DNA from: Spirosoma validum
GTDB lineage: Bacteria > Bacteroidota > Bacteroidia > Cytophagales > Spirosomataceae
Assembly (NCBI RefSeq): GCF_014699035.1
Contig: NZ_JACXAA010000005.1
Span: 62,001-126,000, forward strand
Direction: 5' to 3'
DNA: 64,000 nt
Position 1 is the first letter of the stretch; the number at the start of each line of letters is the position of its first letter. Position numbers and translations under genes: made by a program. Under the pieces are notes generated by a model. That model saw only the letters and a program-made list of their open reading frames with translations, was not told the origin of the DNA and made no database searches. This document shows positions 9,446 through 18,052 of this stretch, in pieces.

Positions 9446-9630
9446 AAGACGGACTGATCAGGATGAGTCAACGCACTGTCTGCATTTTTTGTTTATAGAA
9501 ACAGCTTTTGCCAGTAGTAAAATAGTTTGTTTAAAATGGCTTTTTTGGCCTATTTCGGCATAACCTAAGCGGTGATTTTTTAGTTTATTCATTACCTGAT
9601 CGACTGTTTATAACCGAACGTATTCTTCCT

Positions 9631-10374
9631 ATGTGTTTCCATAAATCACTCAATGTCAAGACTGAACAGCTCGAAGAACGCTACGACGCTACGTTGCCGG
9701 ACTCGGCTAATTTTCAGCCGGTATATCACGCCAATGCGTACCAGTTTCCAGCCTGGCCGATTGTAACACACCAGGAACCGGGGACCTTGCAAATGATGCA
9801 CTGGGGGCTGATTCCCCACTGGGCTAAATCGAACGACGATGCCACCGAGATACGTAGTCGGACTATCAACGCCCGCTCCGAAACGATCTATGAGAAACCG
9901 TCGTTTCGGTCGGCTGCGCAGTCTGGGAAACGCTGTCTGATTCCGGTTACCGGGTTTTATGAATGGCACACGATCGGCAGCAAAAAGTTTCCCTTTTACA
10001 TCAATACGACCGACCAGAAAATTGTATCGATTGCTGGTTTGTGGGATGAATGGGCAGATTCAGACACAGGCGAATTAATACGTACCTACACGCTGCTGAC
10101 GACTGATGCCAATCCATTACTAGCGGAAATCCACAACGCTAAGAAACGGATGCCCTGTTTGCTTACACCCAAAGCAGAACACGCCTGGCTCCATGATAAG
10201 CTATCCGAAACCGATGCTTTAGCGCTGTTGGCTAACCAATACCCGGCCAAAAAGATGCATAGTTTTAGCATCAGTAAACGTATCACATCGCGAAAAGAGC
10301 CCAATGACGTACCTGAAGTGATGGAGCCGTCTGATTACCCGGAATTGCGTGATAAGCCTCAATTATTTGCCTAG
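9631..10374 (+). CDS. SOS response-associated peptidase (SRAP/HMCES family)
   Basis: 247 residues. Met1 is followed by Cys2 (MCFHKS), the residue that forms a thiazolidine crosslink with abasic sites after Met removal. Other active-site blocks are present: SRTINARSET (Asn), VTGFYEWH (Glu) and AEIHNAKKRMP (His). Proteins of this family (YedK, HMCES) shield abasic sites in single-stranded DNA during replication. It appears monocistronic. Nothing is missing relative to the family. Confidence 0.95.
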   Translation: MCFHKSLNVKTEQLEERYDATLPDSANFQPVYHANAYQFPAWPIVTHQEPGTLQMMHWGLIPHWAKSNDDATEIRSRTINARSETIYEKPSFRSAAQSGKRCLIPVTGFYEWHTIGSKKFPFYINTTDQKIVSIAGLWDEWADSDTGELIRTYTLLTTDANPLLAEIHNAKKRMPCLLTPKAEHAWLHDKLSETDALALLANQYPAKKMHSFSISKRITSRKEPNDVPEVMEPSDYPELRDKPQLFA

Positions 10375-10692
10375 AGCGTGATTTAATTGTCAATGTGCAT
10401 GGTTTTCGTTGAGCGTAGGCTGATCACAGACCGGCAGGAGGAACGCCATTTTACTATTCTGAATCCTGACCGAAAAAACTACGTTGTGATTAGGAATCAC
10501 AAAAGCATCGTACTACAAACGGTAGATCAGGTAACTGGATAATGATGCCCGTTTGTCCCCAATGGAAGCCGCTTATGTATAATCCACAAAAATGAGCTGT
10601 TTTGTTGCGAATTTTGGTCAACTAAGTTGTCTTTTCAAATTAGCCTAACGTATTGAATTTCTTAGACAGCCTGTACGGCTGATCTCCTATTT
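10375..10692. other. Intergenic stretch upstream of outer-membrane protein gene
   Basis: 318 bp. The first half holds the small ORF at 10393-10542. The second half, AT-rich towards its end, must contain the promoter of the barrel gene, but no clean TAnnTTTG element is visible. No hairpin stands out. Confidence 0.45.
10393..10542 (+). CDS. Possible small protein, 49 residues
   Basis: An ATG at 10393 opens a 49-codon frame ending in TAA at 10540-10542. The C-terminal 30 residues (RHFTILNPDRKNYVVIRNHK, then SIVLQTV) look protein-like, with two amphipathic beta strands. No clear ribosome-binding site precedes it and it is not recognised as a known family. It could be a small gene, a decayed fragment or chance; low confidence. 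Confidence 0.25.
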   Translation: MCMVFVERRLITDRQEERHFTILNPDRKNYVVIRNHKSIVLQTVDQVTG

Positions 10693-13338
10693 ATGAAAAA
10701 AAATGTACTTTCCTGTCTTATTGGTGCTGCTTTGCTAACTGCTCCTGTACTGGTCAGGGCGCAGTTTCCTTCTCTTCCAGGAGGTGGTCAGCAGCGACCA
10801 GCCGCCATTCCCGGCACATCGAGCGATGCTTCGCCACGAGGGAATGCTAAATTAACAGGTACGATTGTTGATTCGACGTCGAATAAGCCCGTCGAATTTG
10901 CCAGTATAGCACTGATAAGCGCGCAAACGAAAAAACCAATTGACGGAACGGTTGCGGATGACAAAGGGAAATTTACGCTGAACAAACTACCGGAAGGCGA
11001 TTTTCAACTGCTGATTTCGTTTGTCGGCTACCGGAACAAAACTATTTCGAGTGTTAAACTCAACCGGAAAGGTGATGTTGATCTGGGCACCGTTAAACTA
11101 GGCGCCGACGTCAGGACGCTGAAAGAAGTTGAAGTGGTTGGGCAGGCGTCGCTGGTGGAGGAAAAAGTGGATCGGCTGGTGTATAACGCTGATCGAGACA
11201 TCACTGCTAAAGGGGGAGATGCTACGGACGTCATGCGTAAAGTCCCGTTATTGTCAGTTGATTTAGATGGAAACGTTAGTCTCCGTGGAAGCAGCAATGT
11301 GCGCGTGCTGATCAACAATAAACCGAGCACCATTGTGGCCAGTAGCGTAGCGGATGCGCTCAAACAAATTCCTGCCGACATGATCAAGACCGTTGAGGTC
11401 ATTACGTCGCCCTCGGCCAAGTATGATGCAGAAGGGTCAGCGGGGATCATTAACATCATTACCAAGAAAAACACATTACAGGGATTTACGCTGAACGTCG
11501 ATTCGGGTATTGGTAACCGGGGCGCGAATCTGGCCCTGAACGGTAACCTGCGAACCGGCAAAATGGGTTTTAACCTGGGCGGCTTCGGACGCGCTAATTA
11601 CAACGTACATGGTACGTTTGCCAACACGCAGCAGACGTTGAGTAAAAATGGGCCTATTACGACCGAGCAAACAGCTGACACACGTAATAATGGTGTCTTT
11701 GGTCAATATACGCTCGGCTGGGATTATGACATCAGCAAGAACAGTTCAATTACGGCAAGCCTGCGCTACGGTGCCCGCAACAATATTCAGTATCAGGATA
11801 ATTTCCTGACGAAAACCAGCGGAGCCACGTATTTTCCCGTCTACAACAGCCGGAATGTGCAAACAAAGGACCTTTCCGGAACGGTCGATGCGAACATCGA
11901 TTACACCCGCACGTTTAAACCTCAGCAGGAACTTAGCTTCTCGACACAATTCAGCCGGAACAACCGGAACAACGATTTCACAGCCGATATTTTGAGTTCG
12001 GCCGATTTCGCGACCATCAGCGCCCGCCAGCAGAACCTGAACAATAGCTATAATCAGGAATCGACCATTCAGGCTGATTATCAGACACCCATCGGCAAAA
12101 ATCAACAGATCGAATTTGGTGGTAAAGGAATTTTCCGGCAGGTTGAGAGCGCGTTCAGTTACAACTACGGTGTTGGTACAGGCGGCTTTCAGTCTGACCC
12201 AAGCCGCGCTGGCAATACCTTAAACTACGATCAGAGTATTGGCGCTGGTTACGTTGCTTATACGCTGACAACTAAAAACAAGTATACGATCAAGGCGGGT
12301 ACGCGTTACGAGCATACGACCATTAATGCCAACTATAGTCAGAACCAACCGGGCGAACAGGGGGGCGCAGCCGGGCAGGATTTAGGGATTCCGAGTTACA
12401 GCAATTTCGTGCCCAGTGTCAATATCTCAAAAACGTTGAAGGGTGGTAAAACGGTCAAACTGGCGTATAATCGTCGATTACAACGTCCAGGTATTCAGTT
12501 TTTGAACCCGAATATTAATGCGGCTAACCCAACCAACATTACGCAGGGTAACCCATTGCTATCACCTGAACTAACCGATAATTACGAGTTGAGTACGAGC
12601 GCATACGTCAAAAGTGTTTACCTGAACGTATCGTTATTTGCCCGGCAAACGAACAACTCCATTACGAGTGTGCGTGATACCGTTACGTCGAGCGTGGGGC
12701 AGGTGAATAACCCAGCGCTGGCACAGGTAATTCGTACGACGTACCTGAACATCGGTCGCGAATCGGCTTATGGAACAAACGTATTCGGTAATGCTACGTT
12801 GTTCTCAAAATGGCAGGTTGGTGGTGGTGTTGATTTGTATTATGCTTACCTGACCAACAACGATGCGTCGTCAATTTACCAGGCTACCAATTCGGGCTGG
12901 GTTATTTCCGGACGAGTGTTCACGAATCTGACGCTTAAGAATGGATGGGGTGTGCAGGGATTCGGTTTTTTCCGGGGTAAGCAGGTACAATTACAAGGCT
13001 ACCAGGGCGGGTTTGGTTTTTATAGCCTTGGTGTAAAGAAAGACCTCAAGGACAAGCGTGGTAGCTTCGGGATTGCCGGGGAGAATTTCTTCAATCACCC
13101 GTTCACAGTCCGGTCGGAGTCGAGTTCGCCAATCTTTACCCAAAACAGTATAACCAGTCTTTACAATGCGGGGGTACGGGTCAACTTTAGCTACAAATTC
13201 GGCAAGTTGAGCTTCGATGCCCCACAACGTAAACGCGGTCGTTCTGTCGAAAATGACGACGTAAAAGGCGGTGAAGGCGGTGGCGATCAACCGCAACAGC
13301 AGCAACCCGCACAAGGCGGCAACCGGAGACCAAGATAA
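10693..13338 (+). CDS. Outer-membrane beta-barrel protein with carboxypeptidase-regulatory domain
   Basis: 881 residues. Signal peptide (residues 1-23, cleaved near VRAQ), proline/glycine-rich linker, carboxypeptidase-regulatory-like Ig domain (about 52-125), plug-like domain (about 135-260, with RGSSNVRVLINNKPS and SPSAKYDAEGSAGIINI), then an OMP_b-brl_3 barrel. It resembles TonB-dependent receptors, but I see no obvious TonB box. After the last barrel strand (FSYKFGKL) comes a 35-residue charged Gly/Gln-rich tail. The genes at 18053-20488 and 60352-62796 are paralogues. Substrate unknown. Confidence 0.92.
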   Translation: MKKNVLSCLIGAALLTAPVLVRAQFPSLPGGGQQRPAAIPGTSSDASPRGNAKLTGTIVDSTSNKPVEFASIALISAQTKKPIDGTVADDKGKFTLNKLPEGDFQLLISFVGYRNKTISSVKLNRKGDVDLGTVKLGADVRTLKEVEVVGQASLVEEKVDRLVYNADRDITAKGGDATDVMRKVPLLSVDLDGNVSLRGSSNVRVLINNKPSTIVASSVADALKQIPADMIKTVEVITSPSAKYDAEGSAGIINIITKKNTLQGFTLNVDSGIGNRGANLALNGNLRTGKMGFNLGGFGRANYNVHGTFANTQQTLSKNGPITTEQTADTRNNGVFGQYTLGWDYDISKNSSITASLRYGARNNIQYQDNFLTKTSGATYFPVYNSRNVQTKDLSGTVDANIDYTRTFKPQQELSFSTQFSRNNRNNDFTADILSSADFATISARQQNLNNSYNQESTIQADYQTPIGKNQQIEFGGKGIFRQVESAFSYNYGVGTGGFQSDPSRAGNTLNYDQSIGAGYVAYTLTTKNKYTIKAGTRYEHTTINANYSQNQPGEQGGAAGQDLGIPSYSNFVPSVNISKTLKGGKTVKLAYNRRLQRPGIQFLNPNINAANPTNITQGNPLLSPELTDNYELSTSAYVKSVYLNVSLFARQTNNSITSVRDTVTSSVGQVNNPALAQVIRTTYLNIGRESAYGTNVFGNATLFSKWQVGGGVDLYYAYLTNNDASSIYQATNSGWVISGRVFTNLTLKNGWGVQGFGFFRGKQVQLQGYQGGFGFYSLGVKKDLKDKRGSFGIAGENFFNHPFTVRSESSSPIFTQNSITSLYNAGVRVNFSYKFGKLSFDAPQRKRGRSVENDDVKGGEGGGDQPQQQQPAQGGNRRPR

Positions 13339-13343
13339 CTAGT

Positions 13344-13410
13344 GGCAAAGGGGTAAGGGCAGGGGGCATAGGGTAGCTAAAATTTTTACCCTATGCCTTA
13401 CCCCTTTGCT
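13344..13410. terminator. Purine-rich inverted repeat, probable bidirectional terminator
   Basis: The left arm (13344-13374, rich in GGGG and AAGGG) pairs with 13387-13410 apart from a 7-base bulge; the loop contains a run of T. It separates the convergent barrel and ROK genes and has the GGGA/TCCC character of the repeats near 22.5, 29.5 and 62.85 kb. Confidence 0.65.
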
Positions 13411-14337
13411 CTATAACATCGCTGCGCCAAAAACGCCTGCGCTATCGCCTAACTTGGGTTTTAGGAAGCGGGTATTCAATTCCCGGCTATTGAAAACGTA
13501 TTTTCGGGCGCGTTCAACACCTTCCGTATATAATAGATCGATGTTGCCTAAACCACCACCCAGCACGATCGCATCGGGATCGAGGATGTTGACGATCACG
13601 GAAATGGCCCGGCCGAAATATTCCAGCAGCCGGTTTACGGTTTGACTGGCCACCAAATCGTTACCCTGCTGATAGCGGTCCATAATCTCCTGCATCGTGT
13701 GCGCTTCGCCACTGATTTGCTGGTAATAGTGTTGCAGCGCTGGCCCTGAAATGACTTTCTCTACACAACCCCGCTTACCGCAGTAGCACGGATAGCCATT
13801 CTCTTCCAGGACATTATGACCCCATTCGCCCCCAATACCCTGTAAGCCATTGAGCACGAAAGGTCGTTTATCCCGGCCCTTCGCCCGAACGACAATCCCT
13901 CCGCCAACGCCTGTGCCCATAATGACGCCGAACACCGTCTGAAAATCAGGCACTACGTCGGGTACGATGCCCATTGTCGCTTCGGCAAGTGCTAAGCAGT
14001 TCGCATCGTTAGCTATTTCAACCGGTAAGTTTAACAATCGAGCCAGATCCTGCTTCATCGGTTTGCCATTCAGCACAGTTGTGTTGCAGTTTTTCATGGC
14101 TTGCCGGGCCGGATCGAACGTACCGGGCGTGCTGAAACCAATCCGTTCGGGTTGTTGGCCTGTTTCGGCTTTAAGCATATCAATGAGCTGAACGATCTGG
14201 TTCAGAATGTGATCGTATCCTTTGTGCGCTTCCGTGTCGATACGTTTGCGGATGAGAACGGCGTCGGGCTTAGGAGCAGAAAGAACAACGCCTTCTGTTT
14301 TAGTGCCGCCCAGGTCGATGCCCCAGTAAGTCTGCAT
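13411..14337 (-). CDS. ROK family sugar kinase
   Basis: 308 residues, no N-terminal DNA-binding domain, so a kinase rather than a ROK repressor. The N-terminal ATP site is WGIDLGGTKTEG; the ROK signature and zinc site is CYCGKRGCVEKVISGPAL; the catalytic Asp region is VEIANDANCLALAE. ROK kinases phosphorylate glucose, fructose or N-acyl hexosamines; the specificity cannot be read here. It ends against the inverted repeat shared with the barrel gene. Confidence 0.92.
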   Translation of the reverse strand: MQTYWGIDLGGTKTEGVVLSAPKPDAVLIRKRIDTEAHKGYDHILNQIVQLIDMLKAETGQQPERIGFSTPGTFDPARQAMKNCNTTVLNGKPMKQDLARLLNLPVEIANDANCLALAEATMGIVPDVVPDFQTVFGVIMGTGVGGGIVVRAKGRDKRPFVLNGLQGIGGEWGHNVLEENGYPCYCGKRGCVEKVISGPALQHYYQQISGEAHTMQEIMDRYQQGNDLVASQTVNRLLEYFGRAISVIVNILDPDAIVLGGGLGNIDLLYTEGVERARKYVFNSRELNTRFLKPKLGDSAGVFGAAML

Positions 14338-14427
14338 AAATGGATAAAGAGTTTGCGGAATACGAAATAAGCGTTTATTCGGTTTAGCGCGTAGTTTTAC
14401 CGTTAAAAACTAATTAATCATTTTAGT

Positions 14428-14892
14428 ATGCTCACTCCCGGACAACAAGCTCCCGACTTCAAGCTCTTTAACACCAACAAAAAGGAAGTGTCACTGCAAG
14501 ACTTTCGCGGTAAAAACCTGATTATCCTGTTTTTTCCGATGGCCTTTACCAGCGTCTGTACGGCCGAACTTTGCGAAATGCGCGATAACATCAGTACCTA
14601 CGCCGATTTAAATGCGGAGGTGGTCGGTATCTCCGTCGATTCCCCCTTTACGTTGGCTAAATTCAAAGAGGACCAGAAACTGCCCTTTGATCTATTATCG
14701 GATTTCAACAAAGAAGTTTCGCAGGCGTATGATACGTACTATGAAACGTTTGCCCTGAATTTGAAAGGGGTTAGCAAACGTTCAGCCTTCGTTATTGACG
14801 GGGACGGAGTGATTCAGTATGCCGAAGTCCTTGATAATGCTGGTGATGTCCCCAGTTTTCAGGCTATACAGAAAACGTTGGCGAAACGTTAA
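14428..14892 (+). CDS. Peroxiredoxin (AhpC/TSA, BCP-like)
   Basis: 154 residues. The thioredoxin-fold core carries the peroxidatic motif PMAFTSVCTAELC with Cys44 and a second Cys49, the spacing of the catalytic and resolving cysteines of BCP-type atypical two-Cys enzymes. It reduces hydrogen peroxide and organic hydroperoxides in the cytoplasm. The start follows a short AT-rich leader. The stop codon lies inside the perfect inverted repeat shared with the convergent thioredoxin-like gene. Confidence 0.95.
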   Translation: MLTPGQQAPDFKLFNTNKKEVSLQDFRGKNLIILFFPMAFTSVCTAELCEMRDNISTYADLNAEVVGISVDSPFTLAKFKEDQKLPFDLLSDFNKEVSQAYDTYYETFALNLKGVSKRSAFVIDGDGVIQYAEVLDNAGDVPSFQAIQKTLAKR

Positions 14893-14978
14893 AATGAGCT
14901 TGGTTTGGTGGTGTCCGGTGGTGTCAGGTTCGAAAACCTGACACCACCGGACACCACCAAACCAAGCTCATTTTAACG
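14887..14978. repeat. Perfect 44-bp inverted repeat with 4-nt loop
   Basis: Bases 14887-14930 are exactly complementary to 14935-14978, with the loop CGAA at 14931-14934. Each arm has a nested GGTGGTGTC direct duplication. The repeat contains the stop codons of both convergent genes and probably terminates both. The length, perfection and nested repeat suggest a mobile REP-like element rather than a simple terminator. Confidence 0.9.
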
Positions 14979-16230
14979 ATGCTACCTGACTCTCGTATTT
15001 CTGAGCGGCTATTTTGGAGCGCTGGGCTACAGAAAGCCCTTGCTGGGCATTTTTAAGCGCTTCGACTTTCTGTCCCTTTTTTTGGTAGGTTACGGCCAGT
15101 TCGTAATAAAGGTCGGCGACGGGTTGCGTCGTCTGCTGTTCAGGAGTTACTGTCTTTAGGCCATCTGCCGCCCAGGTTGGCATTACGGCTAAATACGTAG
15201 TATCTGACGCTTTTTCGTTGAAATAATGCATAATGTATGCATATTCAGCAATCCCTGTTTTAGGAGCCTCACGTCGATAGTCGTTGAATCGCTGCACAGC
15301 CGCCTGGGTATTTTTTTCGCGGAAATACGCTTCCAGTTCTTTCAATAACGTACGGGCGGCTGCTTCCTGAACAGGAACACCCATAGCGATTAGATGGTCG
15401 CGGATCTGAACGATTTTTGGGGCAGGATACAGGCCGCCTTTTAGGCCATATAAGGCCCTAAAGATGATTCGATCGCCCGTTAGCCGAACAATGTTTTCAG
15501 GATAAGCAGCCTTGAATTCGCCTAGATGACTGAAGAAGTAAACCGCAGCTGGATTCTCGATGTCATCAATGATCTGTTGCAAACAATAAAGACCGATCTG
15601 ACTTTTGATCTGATCGGGTTGCATGGTTTTTCCTAGAATCTCGCTGATGTCGTGCAGGCGGACGTTATCCGATCGGGTAATGCTGTACTTGCCATAGTTG
15701 ACTAAAAATCCAAAATCTCGCTCGCCCGCGTCGAAACGAGCGGCATAGCCAGACGCACGCTGGGCGGGATTGAGCGCCGTGCGACCCACAGAAATAACTT
15801 CTTCAATAAAAGCGGCTTTCTCCTTTTTTTCGGCTACCGCTGATACGTGAATCAGCGTTCCGTCACTGTCGAAGAAAAGACACAATGGGTATTCCGGGAA
15901 ACCAATCTGTTTCTCTTTTTGCAAGGCGTCGGCTTCCGGTGAATTGGCTTCCACTTTCCAACTGACAAAATTTGCATTAAAAAAATCGCCAACCGGCTTT
16001 TCATCCAGAATGGGAGCCAGGGCTTCGCAGTGCGGACAGCCTTTCAGGTAAACTTCTACGAAAAGCGGTTTATGAGCGGTACGAGCAGCCGCCAGCGCTG
16101 TAGTGAAATTGCCCTGCTGAAAATAAATGCCGGGCAGCAACGCCTGAGCATGCACAACAGATTGATAAACCAGTAAGAAACAGAACCATACCGCACAACG
16201 CGTCAAACCGGGGGAAAATCTTATCATCAC
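14968..16230 (-). CDS. Secreted thioredoxin-like protein with C-terminal TPR helices
   Basis: 420 residues. Signal peptide (residues 1-29, ending VVHAQ). A thioredoxin-fold domain at about 35-150 has the active site YLKGCPHCEAL, a CPHC pair as in DsbA/DsbC-like proteins, and the cis-Pro region FPEYPLCLFF. The C-terminal 250 residues are helical and end in a TPR-like unit (YYELAVTYQKKGQKVEAL). Likely a periplasmic disulfide reductase or isomerase of unknown substrate. Its last codons lie in the 44-bp inverted repeat. Confidence 0.85.
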   Translation of the reverse strand: MMIRFSPGLTRCAVWFCFLLVYQSVVHAQALLPGIYFQQGNFTTALAAARTAHKPLFVEVYLKGCPHCEALAPILDEKPVGDFFNANFVSWKVEANSPEADALQKEKQIGFPEYPLCLFFDSDGTLIHVSAVAEKKEKAAFIEEVISVGRTALNPAQRASGYAARFDAGERDFGFLVNYGKYSITRSDNVRLHDISEILGKTMQPDQIKSQIGLYCLQQIIDDIENPAAVYFFSHLGEFKAAYPENIVRLTGDRIIFRALYGLKGGLYPAPKIVQIRDHLIAMGVPVQEAAARTLLKELEAYFREKNTQAAVQRFNDYRREAPKTGIAEYAYIMHYFNEKASDTTYLAVMPTWAADGLKTVTPEQQTTQPVADLYYELAVTYQKKGQKVEALKNAQQGLSVAQRSKIAAQKYESQVASLK

Positions 16231-16418
16231 TCCAAAGAAAATTACGTGTAATTATGCGCTTAGAAGCCGAAACAAATTTGCTTAACAAGCGTGGCGAAAG
16301 TCAGCAGTCGTTTTTGTCAATACGAATAAATGTACAGACCTTGTACAAAAGTAACTGTTGACTAGTAAAAAATCCCGAATCCAGAGGTCTAGCTTCTTCG
16401 GATTCATTATTTATCTAC

Positions 16419-17177
16419 ATGGCCTGGTATCACACTTTTTTTCAGGGATTGCCGCAGGACGCCTGGAAAGCAGCTCAAACAGAAGAACAAACTCAGCTTG
16501 ACCTCGAATTGCTGGTTGAAACACTTGACTTTGGTCCCGACGATCGCTTGTTGGATGTGTTTTGTGGCTATGGTCGTCACGCCATACCCCTTGCACGCAT
16601 GGGTGCCCACGTAACAGGTGTGGATATTTCGCCTGAATACATCGCCGAATTGCAGACGGGTGCTGATGCGGAGAAATTGTCTGTGGTAGCTATCGCTGAT
16701 GATTTTTTGGGAGTATCGAAGAGCAAAATCGGTGCGCCAGCTTCGTTCGATGCCGCCTATTGTCTGGGCAACAGCTTCAGTTTCTTTCCCCAGCCAGATA
16801 TGCTGGCCTTTCTTAAGAGGATTGCTACGTTACTCAAACCAGGTGGGCGATTTCTGGCGCACTCCGAAATGATTGCCGAATCTGTTTTGCCCGACTATCA
16901 GGCTCGTAACTGGCAGCCCGTGGGCGACGATATTCTGTTCTTGGTTGAAAATGAATACGATCCCCTCGAAAGCCGAATCGATTCGTACCTGACTTACATA
17001 CGTAGCGGTGATATTCAGACACGCACAGCCCAGCACTATGTGTATACGCTGGCCGAATTGCGCAGACTCTTCACTGAAGCCGGTTTAACAGTCATTGCCT
17101 GCTATGGCACCGTCGAAGGCGAACCGTATTCTCTCGGCGACGAAGCGGTATGGCTTTTAGCTAGTAAAGAGGTTTAA
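16419..17177 (+). CDS. Class I SAM-dependent methyltransferase
   Basis: 252 residues. Motif I is LLDVFCGYGRHAIPLA, followed by the acidic post-I residue in VTGVDIS; the motif II-III region is FDAAYCLGNSFSFF and LKPGGRFLAHSE. This is a Methyltransf_25-like fold. The substrate is unknown; the later part (IDSYLTYIRSG, YVYTLAELRRLF) is typical of small-molecule methyltransferases. It is divergent from the thioredoxin-like gene across a 188-bp gap with paired TGTACA sites. Confidence 0.9.
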   Translation: MAWYHTFFQGLPQDAWKAAQTEEQTQLDLELLVETLDFGPDDRLLDVFCGYGRHAIPLARMGAHVTGVDISPEYIAELQTGADAEKLSVVAIADDFLGVSKSKIGAPASFDAAYCLGNSFSFFPQPDMLAFLKRIATLLKPGGRFLAHSEMIAESVLPDYQARNWQPVGDDILFLVENEYDPLESRIDSYLTYIRSGDIQTRTAQHYVYTLAELRRLFTEAGLTVIACYGTVEGEPYSLGDEAVWLLASKEV

Positions 17178-17193
17178 TTGAGTTTTGTAATTC

Positions 17194-17261
17194 TTTGATA
17201 AAGAAGCCAATAAACCATTTAATAGATTTGTTGGTGACGAATAGCCATATACGTTCGTCAC
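17194..17261 (+). promoter_or_regulatory. Putative tetR promoter with palindromic operator
   Basis: TAGATTTG at 17223-17230 matches the Bacteroidota -7 element; a TTTG 25 bp upstream (17194-17197) is slightly too far to be a good -33. Immediately downstream an exact palindrome, GTGACGAA-N12-TTCGTCAC (17234-17241 and 17254-17261), would cover the transcription start, the classical place for TetR autorepression. Confidence 0.5.
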
Positions 17262-17391
17262 TAACAGTATAAATAAGTGATAGGGTTGAAATTTTCTTAG
17301 AAATTCGTCTTATTTTTTCAATAATTCGGATACAAATCCGTAATTTTCATGGGATTTAACACCGTTAACTACCGACTGAGAACCTACTTCT

Positions 17392-17985
17392 ATGCAAACT
17401 ATCGAACGTAAAGTGCGTAGCCGTGAGCAAACCCGTTCGGGCATCGTCAATACAGCCAAAGCCATTGCCAGCCGCGAAGGATGGCAGGCCGTTTCGATTC
17501 GAAAAATCGCTGATGCGATTGAATATAGCGCTCCTGTCGTTTATGAATATTTTGATAGTAAAGACATCTTACTTGATGAAATTCGGAACGAAGGCTTTCA
17601 CTATTTACAGCAGGAATATGAGCGCATCGTGAAGCTCTACCGCGACCCTGAGAAGCGGCTTTTCGAGATTTCGCTCATCCAATGGGAATTTGCCCGCGAA
17701 CAGCCAGAAATTTACCAGGTGATGTATAATCTGGATGGGGCTTATTGTACGTTGCCAGTTTATCAGTCAGAAGCAATGCAGGCCGTAAGCCGAATCGTTT
17801 CTGATACGATTTATTCGTTTATTCCCAAAGCGAAAGAAGCCATTAAGCGACTTTATTTTCAATGGTGGTCAGTTTCGCACGGCATGATTATGCTGGCAAT
17901 GATGCTTAAAGACGAACAGCCGCTCGATCAGTCTGAACAGCTGTACCGTGAAACCATGCGGAAGTTCGTGCGTGATTTGCGTTGA
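17392..17985 (+). CDS. TetR/AcrR family transcriptional regulator
   Basis: 197 residues. The N-terminal helix-turn-helix spans about residues 14-60 (RSGIVNTAKAIASREGW, then VSIRKIADAIEYSAPVVYEY); the C-terminal helical domain is the ligand/dimer part. It follows a 214-bp leader with a promoter-like element and palindrome that probably form its own operator. The neighbouring barrel gene 18053-20488 is convergent, so the regulated genes, besides itself, are not obvious. Confidence 0.93.
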   Translation: MQTIERKVRSREQTRSGIVNTAKAIASREGWQAVSIRKIADAIEYSAPVVYEYFDSKDILLDEIRNEGFHYLQQEYERIVKLYRDPEKRLFEISLIQWEFAREQPEIYQVMYNLDGAYCTLPVYQSEAMQAVSRIVSDTIYSFIPKAKEAIKRLYFQWWSVSHGMIMLAMMLKDEQPLDQSEQLYRETMRKFVRDLR

Positions 17986-18004
17986 ATTTACGGACTAAAG
18001 TATA

Positions 18005-18048
18005 AGTCGTCAGTCAGTAACTCCAGTTGGTGCTACTGACTGACGACT
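18005..18048. terminator. Hairpin terminator after tetR
   Basis: A perfect 15-bp stem (18005-18019 with 18034-18048), 14-nt loop and a GTTTTTA tail. The right arm contains the 13-mer TGACTGACGACTG, also found at 29037-29049. Confidence 0.75.
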
Positions 18049-18052
18049 GTTT

